The notes: generated by a model from the sequence alone, not told the origin. A stretch of DNA of 64,000 bases from JAXDAY01 sp034679345 (GCA_034679345.1 JAXDAY010000030.1:62001-126000); one strand, 5' to 3'; counted from the stretch's first letter, positions 7,766-17,058 are shown. Numbers and translations: made by a program.

Positions 7766-9042
7766 ACCGGCTTGCGTTCATCGCCTACCAGGCGCTGCTC
7801 GGGCTTCTCGTCCTCGCGGCCTTTCCCTGGATCCTTCTTCGACGATCGCGGGAGATCGCGGAGCGCCTTGGGGGAGGGCCATCCTCGTCGGGAGGGGCGT
7901 TCTGGATCCATGCCGCGAGCCTCGGCGAGTTCGAGGCGGCGGCCCCGATTCTCGAAGAGCTTCGCTCGGCGAGGCCGCCGCCACCGATCATCGTCTCCTG
8001 CACGAACTGGATCGCCCGCGCGCGGCTGCAAGAGCGGCTCGGTCCGGCGGTCCAGGTGCGTCTCGCTCCGATCGATCTGATCGGAGCCGTGCGGCGCTCC
8101 ATGGCGGCGGGCCCCAAGGCCCTTCTCTTCTTCGAGACCGAGATCTGGCCCGCATGGATCGCCGCCGCCTCGCGCGCCGGCGTGCCGATCGCCATGCTGA
8201 GCGCCCGGATCTCCGATCGATCGTTTCCTCGATACCGGCGATTGCGGGCGCTGCTCGCTCGGCCGCTGTCGCGCATCACGATCATCGCCTGCCGGACGCA
8301 GGAGGACCGGCGCCGCTGGATCGAGATCGGGGCGCCTGAACATCGATGCGTCGTCTGGGGCAACACGAAGTACGACCTGGGGCCGCCGCCCGCGCCGCGT
8401 CCCGCCCGCTCGGCGGGGGATCCGATCCTCTTCACGATCGGCTCGATCCGGCGGGGCGAGGAGGGGGTTCTGGACGCGATGCGCGCGCTCGGTTCGGAGC
8501 GGTTCCGCTTCCTGCTCGCGCCCCGGCACATGAGGGAGCTCGACCATTGGGAGGACGCGGCGATCCGTCGGGGATTTCGAGTCCGGCGGATTGCCGATTC
8601 CGGCATCGATGCCGAGGCGCCGGAGGAGCGTCTCCACTCCGCTCTCCGCTCGGCGGGCGGCGCGGGCATCGACATCCTCCTCGTCGATCGCCTGGGGCTC
8701 TTGCGCCGCCTCTATCGGGCGGCGGATCTGAGCTTCGTCGGAGGAACGCTCGTCCCGATCGGCGGCCACAATCTCTTCGAGCCCGCTCGGGAGGGCTCGC
8801 CGGTGCTCTTCGGCCCTTCGATCGGAGGGGTGCGGGACGCCGCGGAAGCCCTGCTCGCAACGGGAGGAGGATTCCGCATTCGAGACGCGTCGCAGCTCGT
8901 CGAGGTCGCCGACTCCCTCGCGCGCGATCCGGGGAGCCTCTCAGAAGCAGGCCGCCGGGCTCGACGCGCCGCGGAGTCTCTGGCCGGAGGCGCCCAGCGC
9001 ACGATCGCGGGGTTGCGCGCCCTCGGATTCCTCGAAGGATGA
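7762..9042 (+). CDS. waaA: 3-deoxy-D-manno-octulosonic acid (Kdo) transferase
   Basis: WaaA (KdtA, GT30) transfers Kdo from CMP-Kdo to the lipid A precursor at the inner membrane. The ATG at 7762 overlaps the upstream stop (ATGA); the frame stays open further upstream only inside the neighbouring gene. A single N-terminal membrane anchor (residues ~4-24) is followed by IHAASLGEFEAAAP, the family acceptor motif containing the catalytic Glu, then FFETEIWPAW and, in the C-terminal donor domain, GGTLVPIGGHNLFEPA. The length of 426 residues is normal. How many Kdo units it adds cannot be told from sequence. Confidence 0.93.
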   Translation: MNRLAFIAYQALLGLLVLAAFPWILLRRSREIAERLGGGPSSSGGAFWIHAASLGEFEAAAPILEELRSARPPPPIIVSCTNWIARARLQERLGPAVQVRLAPIDLIGAVRRSMAAGPKALLFFETEIWPAWIAAASRAGVPIAMLSARISDRSFPRYRRLRALLARPLSRITIIACRTQEDRRRWIEIGAPEHRCVVWGNTKYDLGPPPAPRPARSAGDPILFTIGSIRRGEEGVLDAMRALGSERFRFLLAPRHMRELDHWEDAAIRRGFRVRRIADSGIDAEAPEERLHSALRSAGGAGIDILLVDRLGLLRRLYRAADLSFVGGTLVPIGGHNLFEPAREGSPVLFGPSIGGVRDAAEALLATGGGFRIRDASQLVEVADSLARDPGSLSEAGRRARRAAESLAGGAQRTIAGLRALGFLEG

Positions 9043-10109
9043 AGGCGATGAAGCGCCGGTTGCGCCAGTGGCTGGAGCGGGCCTGGGATTCGCCCCCAGG
9101 AACCCCGCCGCCGTTCGTCGGTGTCCTGGACCTGCTCTCGCGCGGCTATGCCCTCGCCATCCGGCGCCAGCCGTGCGCATGCTCCCCCCCCATCCCTGTC
9201 GTCTCGGTCGGCTCGATCCGGGTCGGCGGAGCGGGCAAGACTCCGCTCGCCTCCGAGGTCGCCCGCCTCCTCGAGCAGATCGGGGAGCGACCGGCGATCG
9301 TGCTCCGCGGCTACGGCGGCGGGTATTCGGGCGCGGCGCTCGAGGTGCCCCGGGACGGATGCGAAGCGGGGCGCTTCGGAGACGAGGCCTGCCTCCACGC
9401 CCGTCGGGGAATCGGGAGGGTCTACGTGGCCCGGCGCAGGATGGCTGGAGTCGAACGATGCCATTCGGACGGCTGCACGGTGGCCGTGCTGGACGATGGG
9501 ATGCAGCACAGGTCCATTCGCCGGGCGCTCGAGATCGTGACCCTCCCGCAGGTGGCGCCCCTCGCCAATGGCCGCCTGCTGCCGCGAGGTCCGCTGCGCG
9601 AGTCTCCGCGCGCCCTGGCCCGCGCCGATCTCCTGGTCGTGAGCCACGCCTCCGGGGCGGTGGAGGCGCAGGAGGCGATCGCCGCGCTCCGGCCGCATCT
9701 ACGACCGGGGACCCCGATCCTCGCCTGGAGCGCCGCGCTCCGTGTCGAGCGCGAAGGCGGGCGGTTCCTGCCGCCCGCGCGCGTCGGGCTGCTCTGCGGC
9801 ATCGCCCGGCCCGACTCATTTCGCATGACGGTGGCCACCGCGGGCTACGAGATCGCCTGGATGGCCGCGTATGCCGATCATCACCGCTTCACTCCCGAAG
9901 AGCTCGCCGAGGTGACGCGCCGGGCGGAGTCGGAGCGTCTGGACGCGGTGCTGACGACGGAGAAGGATTCTGCGCGAATGGCGACGACGGCGCAGGGGCT
10001 CCCGGCCCACTGCGCCGTCGCGCATATCGATCTGGTCTGGATCGGATCGGAGACGGAGGAGACCTTGCGCTCCCGCCTTCGCCGGATCACGACGTCCGCT
10101 GGCGGCTAG
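9039..10109 (+). CDS. lpxK: Tetraacyldisaccharide 4'-kinase
   Basis: LpxK phosphorylates the 4'-position of the tetraacyl-disaccharide, using ATP at the inner membrane. The P-loop SIRVGGAGKTPLA is near residue 65 and the second family motif VLDDGMQHRSI near residue 150. The protein has 356 residues. ATG 9039 overlaps the waaA stop (ATGA); a second in-frame ATG at 9048 could be used instead. The stop codon TAG at 10107-10109 overlaps the stop codon of the oppositely oriented lipoprotein gene, so there is no room for a normal terminator. Confidence 0.92.
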   Translation: MKAMKRRLRQWLERAWDSPPGTPPPFVGVLDLLSRGYALAIRRQPCACSPPIPVVSVGSIRVGGAGKTPLASEVARLLEQIGERPAIVLRGYGGGYSGAALEVPRDGCEAGRFGDEACLHARRGIGRVYVARRRMAGVERCHSDGCTVAVLDDGMQHRSIRRALEIVTLPQVAPLANGRLLPRGPLRESPRALARADLLVVSHASGAVEAQEAIAALRPHLRPGTPILAWSAALRVEREGGRFLPPARVGLLCGIARPDSFRMTVATAGYEIAWMAAYADHHRFTPEELAEVTRRAESERLDAVLTTEKDSARMATTAQGLPAHCAVAHIDLVWIGSETEETLRSRLRRITTSAGG

Positions 10110-10669
10110 TCGTCGGTATCCCCCCAGTTCGCGCAATGCACCGGCAGCTTGGCCGAGGCAGTGATCTCCTCGTTGGAATCCACTTCGGTCCCGATCAACT
10201 TCACATTGGCGATGAAGCGCATCTCAACGACGTTCTCGCGGAGCGACCTCAGGGGCTCGACCACCTTGTAGGCCGCCGGAATCACCGTGATCTCTCCGGT
10301 CGCCGTGGAACCGCTGGCGACTCTCAGGTGAATCGCCCCGAAGAGGGGGGGAAGCACTTCCTCGCCCTCGAAGCGAACCTCGTAGCGATCGAAGACGACC
10401 GCCCCGAACGCGCCCGTGCCCTCGATGTCGAGGCCGACGTCGTGGGGCCGGTTGCGGACGAGGATCTGGATCTGGTCCTCGACGACATAGTCGTCGCCGG
10501 TGAGGTACTCATCGTCGTCACCGTTGTTGTAGACGTCGCTGTCGAGCGTCTGGTTTCCGTTGATCTGCTCGATCGTGACCACCGACCGGGCCGACTCGTC
10601 GTCGCTGCAGCCGGGGGCGGCGAGCAGAAGCACGGTTGTGAGGACGAAGGCGAGAGTGGAACGGCGCAT
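10106..10669 (-). CDS. Small acidic lipoprotein of unknown function
   Basis: I do not recognise this 187-residue protein. The ATG at 10669 follows a strong GAGGAGGT. It opens with a lipoprotein signal: MRRSTLAF, a hydrophobic core, and a lipobox ending APGC at about residue 24. The mature part begins with an acidic, Asn/Asp-rich stretch (about residues 45-65) and continues as beta-rich sequence without cysteines. After the lipobox the +2 residue is Ser, compatible with outer-membrane sorting if Lol rules apply. It is divergent from nadB and convergent with lpxK, with overlapping stop codons. Function unknown; surface or periplasmic location is inferred. Confidence 0.75.
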   Translation of the reverse strand: MRRSTLAFVLTTVLLLAAPGCSDDESARSVVTIEQINGNQTLDSDVYNNGDDDEYLTGDDYVVEDQIQILVRNRPHDVGLDIEGTGAFGAVVFDRYEVRFEGEEVLPPLFGAIHLRVASGSTATGEITVIPAAYKVVEPLRSLRENVVEMRFIANVKLIGTEVDSNEEITASAKLPVHCANWGDTDD

Positions 10670-10791
10670 AGCGGGACCTCCTCGGGTCGGGCACGAACGG
10701 CAAAACCCTTTCGTCTGTCTCTTCGGCCGGTTAGGATCCTCTCTGAACCGGAAAGGGGGTCCCTCCGGCGGGATGGTCCCGGGGTGGAGAC

Positions 10792-12372
10792 ATGCAGAAT
10801 CGATCTGATTTCCTCGTGCTCGGCTCCGGTATCGCAGGATTGCTTTTTGCACTCCGCGCCGCCCGCCATGGCAGCGTCACAGTCCTGACGAAGAAGGCCC
10901 CCGCCGAGTCGAACACCGCCCGGGCGCAGGGTGGAATCGCCGCCGCGATCGGGGAAGACGACTCCCTGGATCTCCACGTGGCGGATACGCTTAGCGTCGG
11001 TTGCGGTCTCTCCAAGCCCGATGTCGTCCGCGGGATCATCGCCGAGGGGCCGCCGATCATCCGCCTCCTTGAATCGTACGGCGTTCGCTTTTCCCGCGAG
11101 CCGGGAAGCGAGAAGATCGCTCTAGGGCGGGAGGGGGGCCACTCCCGTCGCAGGATCGCCCACACGGGAGACGCGACCGGGCGGAGCATCGAGGAAGCGC
11201 TCCTCGCCCGGGCCGAAGCCGATCCGAACATCCGGATCGTCCCCAACCAGTGCGCGGTCGACCTGATCCGGAGATCGAAGATCTCCGGCGGCGTCGAAGC
11301 GGTCGTCGGCGCCTATGCTCTGGACTCGGCTACGCGCGCGATCCATCCGTATCTCGCACGCGTCGTCCTGCTCGCGACCGGCGGCTGCGGTAAGGTCTAC
11401 CAGTTCACCTCGAACCCGGACATCGCAACGGGAGACGGTCTCGCCGCGGCATTCCGGGCCGGTTGCCGCCTCGCGAATCTGGAGTTCATGCAGTTCCACC
11501 CGACCTGCCTCTACCACCCGAGCGCCAAGAACTTCCTGATCAGCGAGGCGGTCCGAGGAGAGGGGGCGATCCTCACCACGATCGGCGGCGAGCGATTCAT
11601 GGAGAGCCATCCGATGAAGGAGCTCGCGCCCAGGGATGCCGTCGCCCGCGCCATCGACCGCGAGATGAAGCGCCGAGGCGAGCATCATGTCCTGCTGCAC
11701 CTGGAGCACCTGGACGGCGCGCGCATCCGCGAGCGCTTCCCGGTGATCCATGAGACCTGCGGACGATTCGGCATCGACATCACGCGCGAGCCGATTCCGG
11801 TCGTCCCGGCGGCCCACTACATGTGCGGCGGAGTGATCGTCGATGCCGTGGGGAGGACCGACCTTCCGGGCCTCTACGCTGCGGGCGAGGTCGCCTGCAC
11901 GGGTCTCCACGGCGCCAATCGGCTGGCGAGCAACTCCCTGCTCGAGGCGAGCGTCTTCGCGATCCGGGCCGCGGAGGCGGCTGCCGCCGATCTCGCCTCG
12001 ATCCCGGATCCCCCGGCGGCGCCGGAATGGCAGGTCGGCACCGCGACGCTCCCGAAGGAGTCGGTGCTCATCGACGCCCACTGGCACCTGGTCCGCAAGC
12101 TCATGTGGGACTTCGTCGGGATCGTGCGCACCGATCACCGCCTCGAGCTCGCCTCGCGCTATCTCGGACTCCTGCGGCGTTCGGTGGAGTCCTACTACTG
12201 GGACTTCGTTCTCGACAGCGATCTGGTCGAGCTGCGCAACGTGGCGCTGATCGCCGAGATGATCGTCCGCTGCGCCCGCTCCCGTCCAGAGTCGCGCGGC
12301 CTTCACCACAACGAGGATCATCCCGGGGAGGATCCGTCGCTGGCCGTCGACACGATCCTTCCGCCGGTCTGA
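10792..12372 (+). CDS. nadB: L-aspartate oxidase
   Basis: NadB oxidises L-aspartate to iminoaspartate with FAD, the first step of de novo NAD synthesis. The FAD-binding GSGIAGLLFALRAA is at residues ~11-24. The conserved NTARAQGGIAAAI, ATGGCGKVYQ, EFMQFHPTCLY, AAHYMCGGV and GLHGANRLASNSLLE segments follow in order. The length of 526 residues is typical, with the helical C-terminal domain present. NadA and NadC are not in the window. The 122-base divergent spacer upstream contains GGTTAGGATCC (10729-10739). A Minf_1886-family gene follows 16 bases downstream. Confidence 0.95.
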   Translation: MQNRSDFLVLGSGIAGLLFALRAARHGSVTVLTKKAPAESNTARAQGGIAAAIGEDDSLDLHVADTLSVGCGLSKPDVVRGIIAEGPPIIRLLESYGVRFSREPGSEKIALGREGGHSRRRIAHTGDATGRSIEEALLARAEADPNIRIVPNQCAVDLIRRSKISGGVEAVVGAYALDSATRAIHPYLARVVLLATGGCGKVYQFTSNPDIATGDGLAAAFRAGCRLANLEFMQFHPTCLYHPSAKNFLISEAVRGEGAILTTIGGERFMESHPMKELAPRDAVARAIDREMKRRGEHHVLLHLEHLDGARIRERFPVIHETCGRFGIDITREPIPVVPAAHYMCGGVIVDAVGRTDLPGLYAAGEVACTGLHGANRLASNSLLEASVFAIRAAEAAAADLASIPDPPAAPEWQVGTATLPKESVLIDAHWHLVRKLMWDFVGIVRTDHRLELASRYLGLLRRSVESYYWDFVLDSDLVELRNVALIAEMIVRCARSRPESRGLHHNEDHPGEDPSLAVDTILPPV

Positions 12373-12388
12373 GACGGCGGGAAGTCGG

Positions 12389-12748
12389 ATGGAAGACCTC
12401 TACGGGAGCCTGGAGCGGATCGCCGAGAAGTCCGGCCGATACGATCCCCGCGCCTACCTCTTCGTCCTCCGGGGTTTGGAGCATGCCCGGCAACGCCTGC
12501 GGCGCGAAGGGCACGTCAGCGGACAGGAGCTCACCGAATCGATCCGTCTGCTGGCGATCGCTGAGTTCGGCCCGACGGCGAAGCTGGTCCTGAACGGATG
12601 GGGGGTCGAGACGACGGATGACTTCGGGCGCCTCGTCTTCCAGATGATCGATGGCGGCCTCTTGAGCAGGACGGAGGAGGACTCGCTCGAAGACTTCCGC
12701 GACCGATTCGACTTCGAGACCGAGTTCGTCCGCAACTACCCTTGGTGA
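12389..12748 (+). CDS. Minf_1886 family protein, function unknown
   Basis: This 119-residue protein matches the conserved hypothetical family known as Minf_1886 (TIGR04138), found in Planctomycetes, Verrucomicrobia and related MAGs. Diagnostic stretches are YDPRAYLFVLRGLE, GHVSGQEL and GWGVETTDDFGRLVF; the last suggests a compact all-helical fold. There is no signal peptide, membrane segment or metal motif. It sits 16 bases after nadB and its stop is one base before the glycosyltransferase start, so it is co-transcribed with them. No activity is known. Confidence 0.75.
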   Translation: MEDLYGSLERIAEKSGRYDPRAYLFVLRGLEHARQRLRREGHVSGQELTESIRLLAIAEFGPTAKLVLNGWGVETTDDFGRLVFQMIDGGLLSRTEEDSLEDFRDRFDFETEFVRNYPW

Positions 12749-12749
12749 C

Positions 12750-13718
12750 GTGAGCCGGATTCTCTTGGCACGGTTTCATTCCCTCGGGGACGTCGTCCTT
12801 GCCTCCGGCCTGGCCGTGCGATTCTGCGCGGAAGGAAACGAGGTCGAGGTGGCCACCGCCGAGAAGTTCGTCCCGCTCTTCGAGGGCATCCCGCTCCGCT
12901 CGATCCTGACGCCTGACAAGCTCCGCGAAGCCGCACCCTACGATCGGGTCGTCGATCTGCAGGCGAACGCGACCTCCCGGCGATTGCTCCGCGGGTTGGG
13001 TCCGATTGCGTCCTGCCGCTCCCGTTCGGCGGCGCGACGGTGGATCGTGTTCTGGGGGCGCCGGCCCCCGACCCCGCGGATCCCGCACGCCGTCCTGCGC
13101 TACGCGGAGGCGGCCGGCGTCCGCTCTTTGGAGGCGGCCGACCTGTCTCCTCGCCTCGTCGTAACGGAGGAGGATCGCGCCGCGGCCCAGGCGCATGCCT
13201 GGGCCTGGGATCGCACCGGGCGCCCCGTGGTCGCTCTTGCCCCGGGTGGCTCGCGCAAGATGAAGCGGTGGCCGGCCGAGCGCTATCGGGGCTTGTCCCG
13301 AGCTCTGGCCTCGGAGGGATGGGAGAGCCTAGTCTTCCTGGAGCCGGATGGGACGCCGGACCGCCCCGAGGAGGGGATCGTCCGGGCGTCCCTGCGGGCG
13401 ATGAAGGGGCTTCTCGCGCGTTGCGCGTGTCTCGTCACGAACGACTCGGGAGTGATGCACGTGGCCGTCGGACTGGGCGTTCCGGTCGTCGCGATTTTCG
13501 GATCGACGGTTCGGGAGTTCGGTTTCGCCCCGCTGGGCGAACGGGATCGGGTGATCGAGCGCGACCTCGCCTGCCGGCCTTGCGCCCCGCACGGCGCGCG
13601 CTTCTGCTGGCTCGGAGGCGGCGACTGCCTGCGCAGCATCGGCGCACAGGAGGTTCACGCCGTCGTCCGGGAGATCCTGAAGGAGGATGCCTCACGATGG
13701 ACTGGAGCGATACGCTGA
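12750..13718 (+). CDS. Glycosyltransferase family 9 (heptosyltransferase-like)
   Basis: The 322-residue protein has the GT9 layout. The N-terminal Rossmann domain begins ILLARFHSLGDVVLASGLA, with the family Asp in GD. The C-terminal donor domain contains ALAPGGSRKMKRWP and the strongly conserved NDSGVMHVAVGLGVPVVAIFG. GT9 enzymes add ADP-heptose or related sugars to the LPS inner core at the inner membrane. In this envelope-rich region a core-assembly role is plausible, but the exact sugar cannot be read. The start is GTG, one base after the upstream stop. Its end overlaps the mgtC-like gene by 22 bases. Confidence 0.85.
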   Translation: MSRILLARFHSLGDVVLASGLAVRFCAEGNEVEVATAEKFVPLFEGIPLRSILTPDKLREAAPYDRVVDLQANATSRRLLRGLGPIASCRSRSAARRWIVFWGRRPPTPRIPHAVLRYAEAAGVRSLEAADLSPRLVVTEEDRAAAQAHAWAWDRTGRPVVALAPGGSRKMKRWPAERYRGLSRALASEGWESLVFLEPDGTPDRPEEGIVRASLRAMKGLLARCACLVTNDSGVMHVAVGLGVPVVAIFGSTVREFGFAPLGERDRVIERDLACRPCAPHGARFCWLGGGDCLRSIGAQEVHAVVREILKEDASRWTGAIR

Positions 13719-14347
13719 GCCGGATCGGCCTCGCGCTCCTGCTGATCTTCCCGATCGGCTGGGAGCGTGAGGTGGGGCATAAAACCGCGGGGCTTCGGAC
13801 GCACCTGCTCGTCGGAGTCGGCTGCTGCCTCTTCACGCTCGTCAGCTTGGCGGTGGCTTCATCGGGGGATCCGCAGCCCGACCCGGGCCGGATCGCCGCG
13901 CAGGTGGTGACGGGAGTCGGATTCCTGGGCGGCGGGGCGATCCTGAGGGCGGGCGGAGCGATCCGGGGACTGACCACGGCCGCCTCGATCTGGAGCGTCG
14001 CCGCCGTTGGGATGGCCTGTGGCATCGGGTATATCCCCGGGGCGGTCGCGGGAGCCGTTGCGACCTTCATCACCCTGACGATCCTCGAGCGGTGGGAGCG
14101 CCGGCGGATGCGGGGGATCGAGACGGTCGGCTTGCGGATCCACATCCGGGGACCCGAGGCGTTGCAGCGGGTCCGAGAATCGGTCGACGGCTTCGGAGTC
14201 GCCATCGAGGAGATGCGCGTGGAGACGCGGGGGGATCTCACCATTCTGGTTGTGCGAGGCGCGTTCTCCCAGAACGCGATCGGCCTGCTCTTCCGGGAGC
14301 TCTTCCACGACGCCAACGTGGTGGGCGTGGAGCGGGAGGCGTCGTGA
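13697..14347 (+). CDS. MgtC/SapB family membrane protein
   Basis: The N-terminal half of this 216-residue protein (residues ~8-130) carries four to five transmembrane helices. It has the MgtC family hallmarks IGWEREVGHKTAGLRTH and GVGFLGGGAILR followed by GLTTAASIW. A cytoplasmic ACT-like C-terminal domain follows (~140-216). MgtC proteins are linked to low-magnesium growth and inhibition of F-type ATP synthase in pathogens; many environmental members have no known role. The ATG at 13697 is 10 bases after AGGAGG, inside the end of the glycosyltransferase gene. The stop overlaps mutL (GTGA). Confidence 0.85.
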   Translation: MDWSDTLSRIGLALLLIFPIGWEREVGHKTAGLRTHLLVGVGCCLFTLVSLAVASSGDPQPDPGRIAAQVVTGVGFLGGGAILRAGGAIRGLTTAASIWSVAAVGMACGIGYIPGAVAGAVATFITLTILERWERRRMRGIETVGLRIHIRGPEALQRVRESVDGFGVAIEEMRVETRGDLTILVVRGAFSQNAIGLLFRELFHDANVVGVEREAS

Positions 14348-16071
14348 CCGGACCGGTCCCGGCCGAGGCGTCCGGAAGCGTGCGCCGGCTCCGTCCCGAG
14401 GTCGTCGCGAAGATCAGCGCAGGCGAGATGATCCTGCGGCCGCTGTCGGTCGCCAAGGAGCTCCTGGAGAACTCGCTCGACGCCGGCGCGGAGCGCATCG
14501 AGATCGAGATCCGCGAGGCCGCCGATCGCTTCCTCTCCTGCGGCGACGATGGATGCGGGATGAGCGAAGGCGAGTGCCGGCTCGCTGTGGAGCGGCATGC
14601 CACGAGCAAGCTCCGCGAGGAGGAGGACCTTCTCGCGGTGCGCACCCTCGGATTCCGCGGGGAGGCGCTGCCCTCGATCGCGAGGGTCGCCCGGCTGCGG
14701 ATCGTCACATCCTCCGATGGAAGGGGAGGGACGGAGCTTCTGATCCGCGGAGGCCATCTCGAGTCGGTCCGGCCGAGCCCGCGAGCGCGCGGAACGACCG
14801 TCGTGGTCGAGGATCTCTTCTTCAACAGCCCCGTCCGCAAGCGATTCCTGCGCTCTCCCGCCGGCGAGGTCCGCCTCGTCCAGAGGCTCATCGCCGCCTA
14901 CGCGCTCGCTCGCCCCGGCGTCGACTTCCGCCTCGTCGTCGACGGACGTGAATCCCTCCACTACCCGCCCGGGGATGCGCGCGCGCGCCTCGAGCAGGTC
15001 CAGGGGGCGCGTTTCGGCGAGAAGGTCCTGCCGCTCGAAGGAGACCATCCGCGGATTCGCGTGAGCGGATGGATCGGCATCCCCGAGATCGCCCGCGCAA
15101 CCGCTTCGCATCAGACCTTTCTCGTCAACGGCAGGTGGGTGGCGCATCCCGCGCTTTCCCACGCGCTGCGCCAGGGCTATGGCGATCTGATCGCCCCGGG
15201 GAGGCAACCCTTCGCGGTCATCCTCCTCGACCTCGCCGAGGGCGGAGCCGACGTGAACGTCCATCCCACAAAGCGCGAGATCCGGTTTCTTGACGAATCG
15301 GCGGTCTTCGCCGAGCTCGTGCGTGTGGTCCGCATCGCCGTCGCTCGCCTCGTGCCCGGCCTCGCCGCGGATGCGCGGAGATGGAGCGCCTCCGGCATGG
15401 TCCGTGACGAGGGTGGACCGGCTCGTCCCGACCTGACACCCGGTCTCGGGTTGCGGACGGAGCCGCACCCGGAGCGTGTGACCGCCTCGGATGCGGAGCC
15501 CGCGCCGATGGTGGAGCTCTGGCAGCTCCAGCAGCGCTACATCGTCGCTCAGACCGCGCAGGGGATTCTGGTCGTCGACCAGCACGCCGCCCACGAGCGA
15601 GTCCTCTACGAGCGAGCCGCGCGCGCCCTCGAGGGCGAGCAGGCGATCGGCCAGCAGCTGCTCTTCCCGGTCGTCGTTGAGTTGCAGCCGGGCGAGGCGG
15701 ACCTCCTCGAGTCGCTCAGCGAGGACCTGGGGCGTTTGGGCGTCCAGGTCGATCCCTTCGGCGGCGACAGCGTGATCCTGCGCTCGGTGCCCGCGACGTG
15801 GGAGGGGGATCCCGGCGCGATGCTGCGCGATCTGCTCGACGACATCAAGGAGCGGACGAGACGCAGCGAGGAACGACGCGGGGCGCTGGCAGCCTCCTTC
15901 GCCTGCCGCAGCGCGATCAAGAGCGGGCGCAAGCTCGATCTCATCGAGATGAACCGCTTGATCGACGAGCTCTTCGCCACGGGCATGCCTCACGGAGATC
16001 CCCACGGCCGTCCGACCTACGTCGTCCTCAGCGTGGATGATCTGGACCAGCGTTTCGGTCGCTCGGGTTAG
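14344..16071 (+). CDS. mutL: DNA mismatch repair protein MutL (endonuclease-type)
   Basis: MutL couples MutS mismatch recognition to strand removal. The N-terminal GHKL ATPase shows ISAGEMILRPLSVAKELLEN, DDGCGM, the ATP-lid phrase RHATSKL, GFRGEALPSIA and GTTVVVEDLFFN. The C-terminal dimerisation domain contains DQHAAHERVLYE (D412 on), a match to the DQHA(X)2E(X)4E nuclease motif that E. coli MutL lacks. A methylation-independent nicking MutL is therefore expected. The last metal motif, usually CPHGRP, reads DPHGRP with Asp552 in place of Cys. At 575 residues it is short because the linker is short. GTG 14344 overlaps the mgtC-like stop. Confidence 0.93.
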   Translation: MTGPVPAEASGSVRRLRPEVVAKISAGEMILRPLSVAKELLENSLDAGAERIEIEIREAADRFLSCGDDGCGMSEGECRLAVERHATSKLREEEDLLAVRTLGFRGEALPSIARVARLRIVTSSDGRGGTELLIRGGHLESVRPSPRARGTTVVVEDLFFNSPVRKRFLRSPAGEVRLVQRLIAAYALARPGVDFRLVVDGRESLHYPPGDARARLEQVQGARFGEKVLPLEGDHPRIRVSGWIGIPEIARATASHQTFLVNGRWVAHPALSHALRQGYGDLIAPGRQPFAVILLDLAEGGADVNVHPTKREIRFLDESAVFAELVRVVRIAVARLVPGLAADARRWSASGMVRDEGGPARPDLTPGLGLRTEPHPERVTASDAEPAPMVELWQLQQRYIVAQTAQGILVVDQHAAHERVLYERAARALEGEQAIGQQLLFPVVVELQPGEADLLESLSEDLGRLGVQVDPFGGDSVILRSVPATWEGDPGAMLRDLLDDIKERTRRSEERRGALAASFACRSAIKSGRKLDLIEMNRLIDELFATGMPHGDPHGRPTYVVLSVDDLDQRFGRSG

Positions 16072-16077
16072 CAGGAG

Positions 16078-17058
16078 ATGACGCCGCGGGAGCCGATCCT
16101 CGCCTTCATCGTCGGGCCGACCGGCGTGGGGAAGACGGCGGTGGCGGTCGCGGCGGCCGAGGCGCTCGACGCGGAGATCGTCAACGTCGACAGCCGCCAG
16201 ATCTACCGCAGGCTCGACATCGGAACCGCCAAACCGTCGCGGGCCGAGCAGCGTCGCGTCCGCCACCACCTGCTCGACCGGATCGAGCCCGAGGAGGTCT
16301 GCACCGCCGCACGCTTCGCCACGATGTTCCGGGAGGCGGTCGACGATCTCGTGGCGCGAGGCGCGCGCGCTCTAGCCGTCGGCGGGGCGGGACTCTATGT
16401 CGATGCGTGCAGGAAGGGTCTTCATCCGCTTCCCCCGGCCGATCCGGCCATCCGATTGCGCCTCGAGGATGAAACCGATTCGCTGGGTGTCGAAGCCATG
16501 CACGAACGGCTGGCCGGACTGGATCCTGAGACCGCCGCCCGCGTGGGTCCCCGCGATCGTCAGCGCATCGTGCGCGCGCTCGAGGTGGCCACGATCACGG
16601 GCCGGCCGATGAGCGCGCAGCTCAAGGGGCCGGCCGAGCCCGCGTGCGACCCGGCGACCCCGCTCGTTTATCTTGCCAGAGAGAGGCGCGACCTCTATGC
16701 GCGCATCGAGGAGCGCTGCCGCGCGATGGTCGAGGCGGGCCTCGTCGAGGAGGTGCGCCTGCTGCTGGAAAACGGGCTCTCCACGCGCGCTCCGGGATTG
16801 AAGAGCGTGGGCTACGCCGAGTGGGTGGCATTCCACGAGGGGCGCATCGGCCGCGGCGAGGCGCAGGAGCGATTCGAGCGGAACTCGCGCCGCTACGCCA
16901 AACGTCAGGAGACATGGTTCCGCAATCGCCACCCCGATCGAATCGAGATCCCCATCGCGCCGGCGGACGAGCCTGGGGCGATCGCGCGCCGCCTGCTCGA
17001 GGTGCTCAACCGATCGGAGGGGGAGTTGCCCCTTGACACCCCGCCGAGGGCCTCTTAG
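16078..17058 (+). CDS. miaA: tRNA dimethylallyltransferase
   Basis: MiaA transfers a dimethylallyl group to A37 of tRNAs reading codons that start with U. The P-loop GPTGVGKTAVA is at residues 13-23, followed by VNVDSRQIYRRLDIGTAKP and the HHLLDRIEP segment. VGGAGLYVDA, RQRIVRALEV and the C-terminal RRYAKRQETWFRN complete the family pattern. The 326-residue length is normal. It starts six bases after mutL. Its TAG stop forms the first three bases of the -10 hexamer of the tRNA-Gly promoter. Confidence 0.95.
   Translation: MTPREPILAFIVGPTGVGKTAVAVAAAEALDAEIVNVDSRQIYRRLDIGTAKPSRAEQRRVRHHLLDRIEPEEVCTAARFATMFREAVDDLVARGARALAVGGAGLYVDACRKGLHPLPPADPAIRLRLEDETDSLGVEAMHERLAGLDPETAARVGPRDRQRIVRALEVATITGRPMSAQLKGPAEPACDPATPLVYLARERRDLYARIEERCRAMVEAGLVEEVRLLLENGLSTRAPGLKSVGYAEWVAFHEGRIGRGEAQERFERNSRRYAKRQETWFRNRHPDRIEIPIAPADEPGAIARRLLEVLNRSEGELPLDTPPRAS

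Noticed and set aside
13435..16269. Very long antisense open frame (944 codons) opposite mgtC-like, mutL and miaA
   Set aside because: mutL and miaA are unmistakable on the + strand; the antisense product has no motifs or ribosome binding site.
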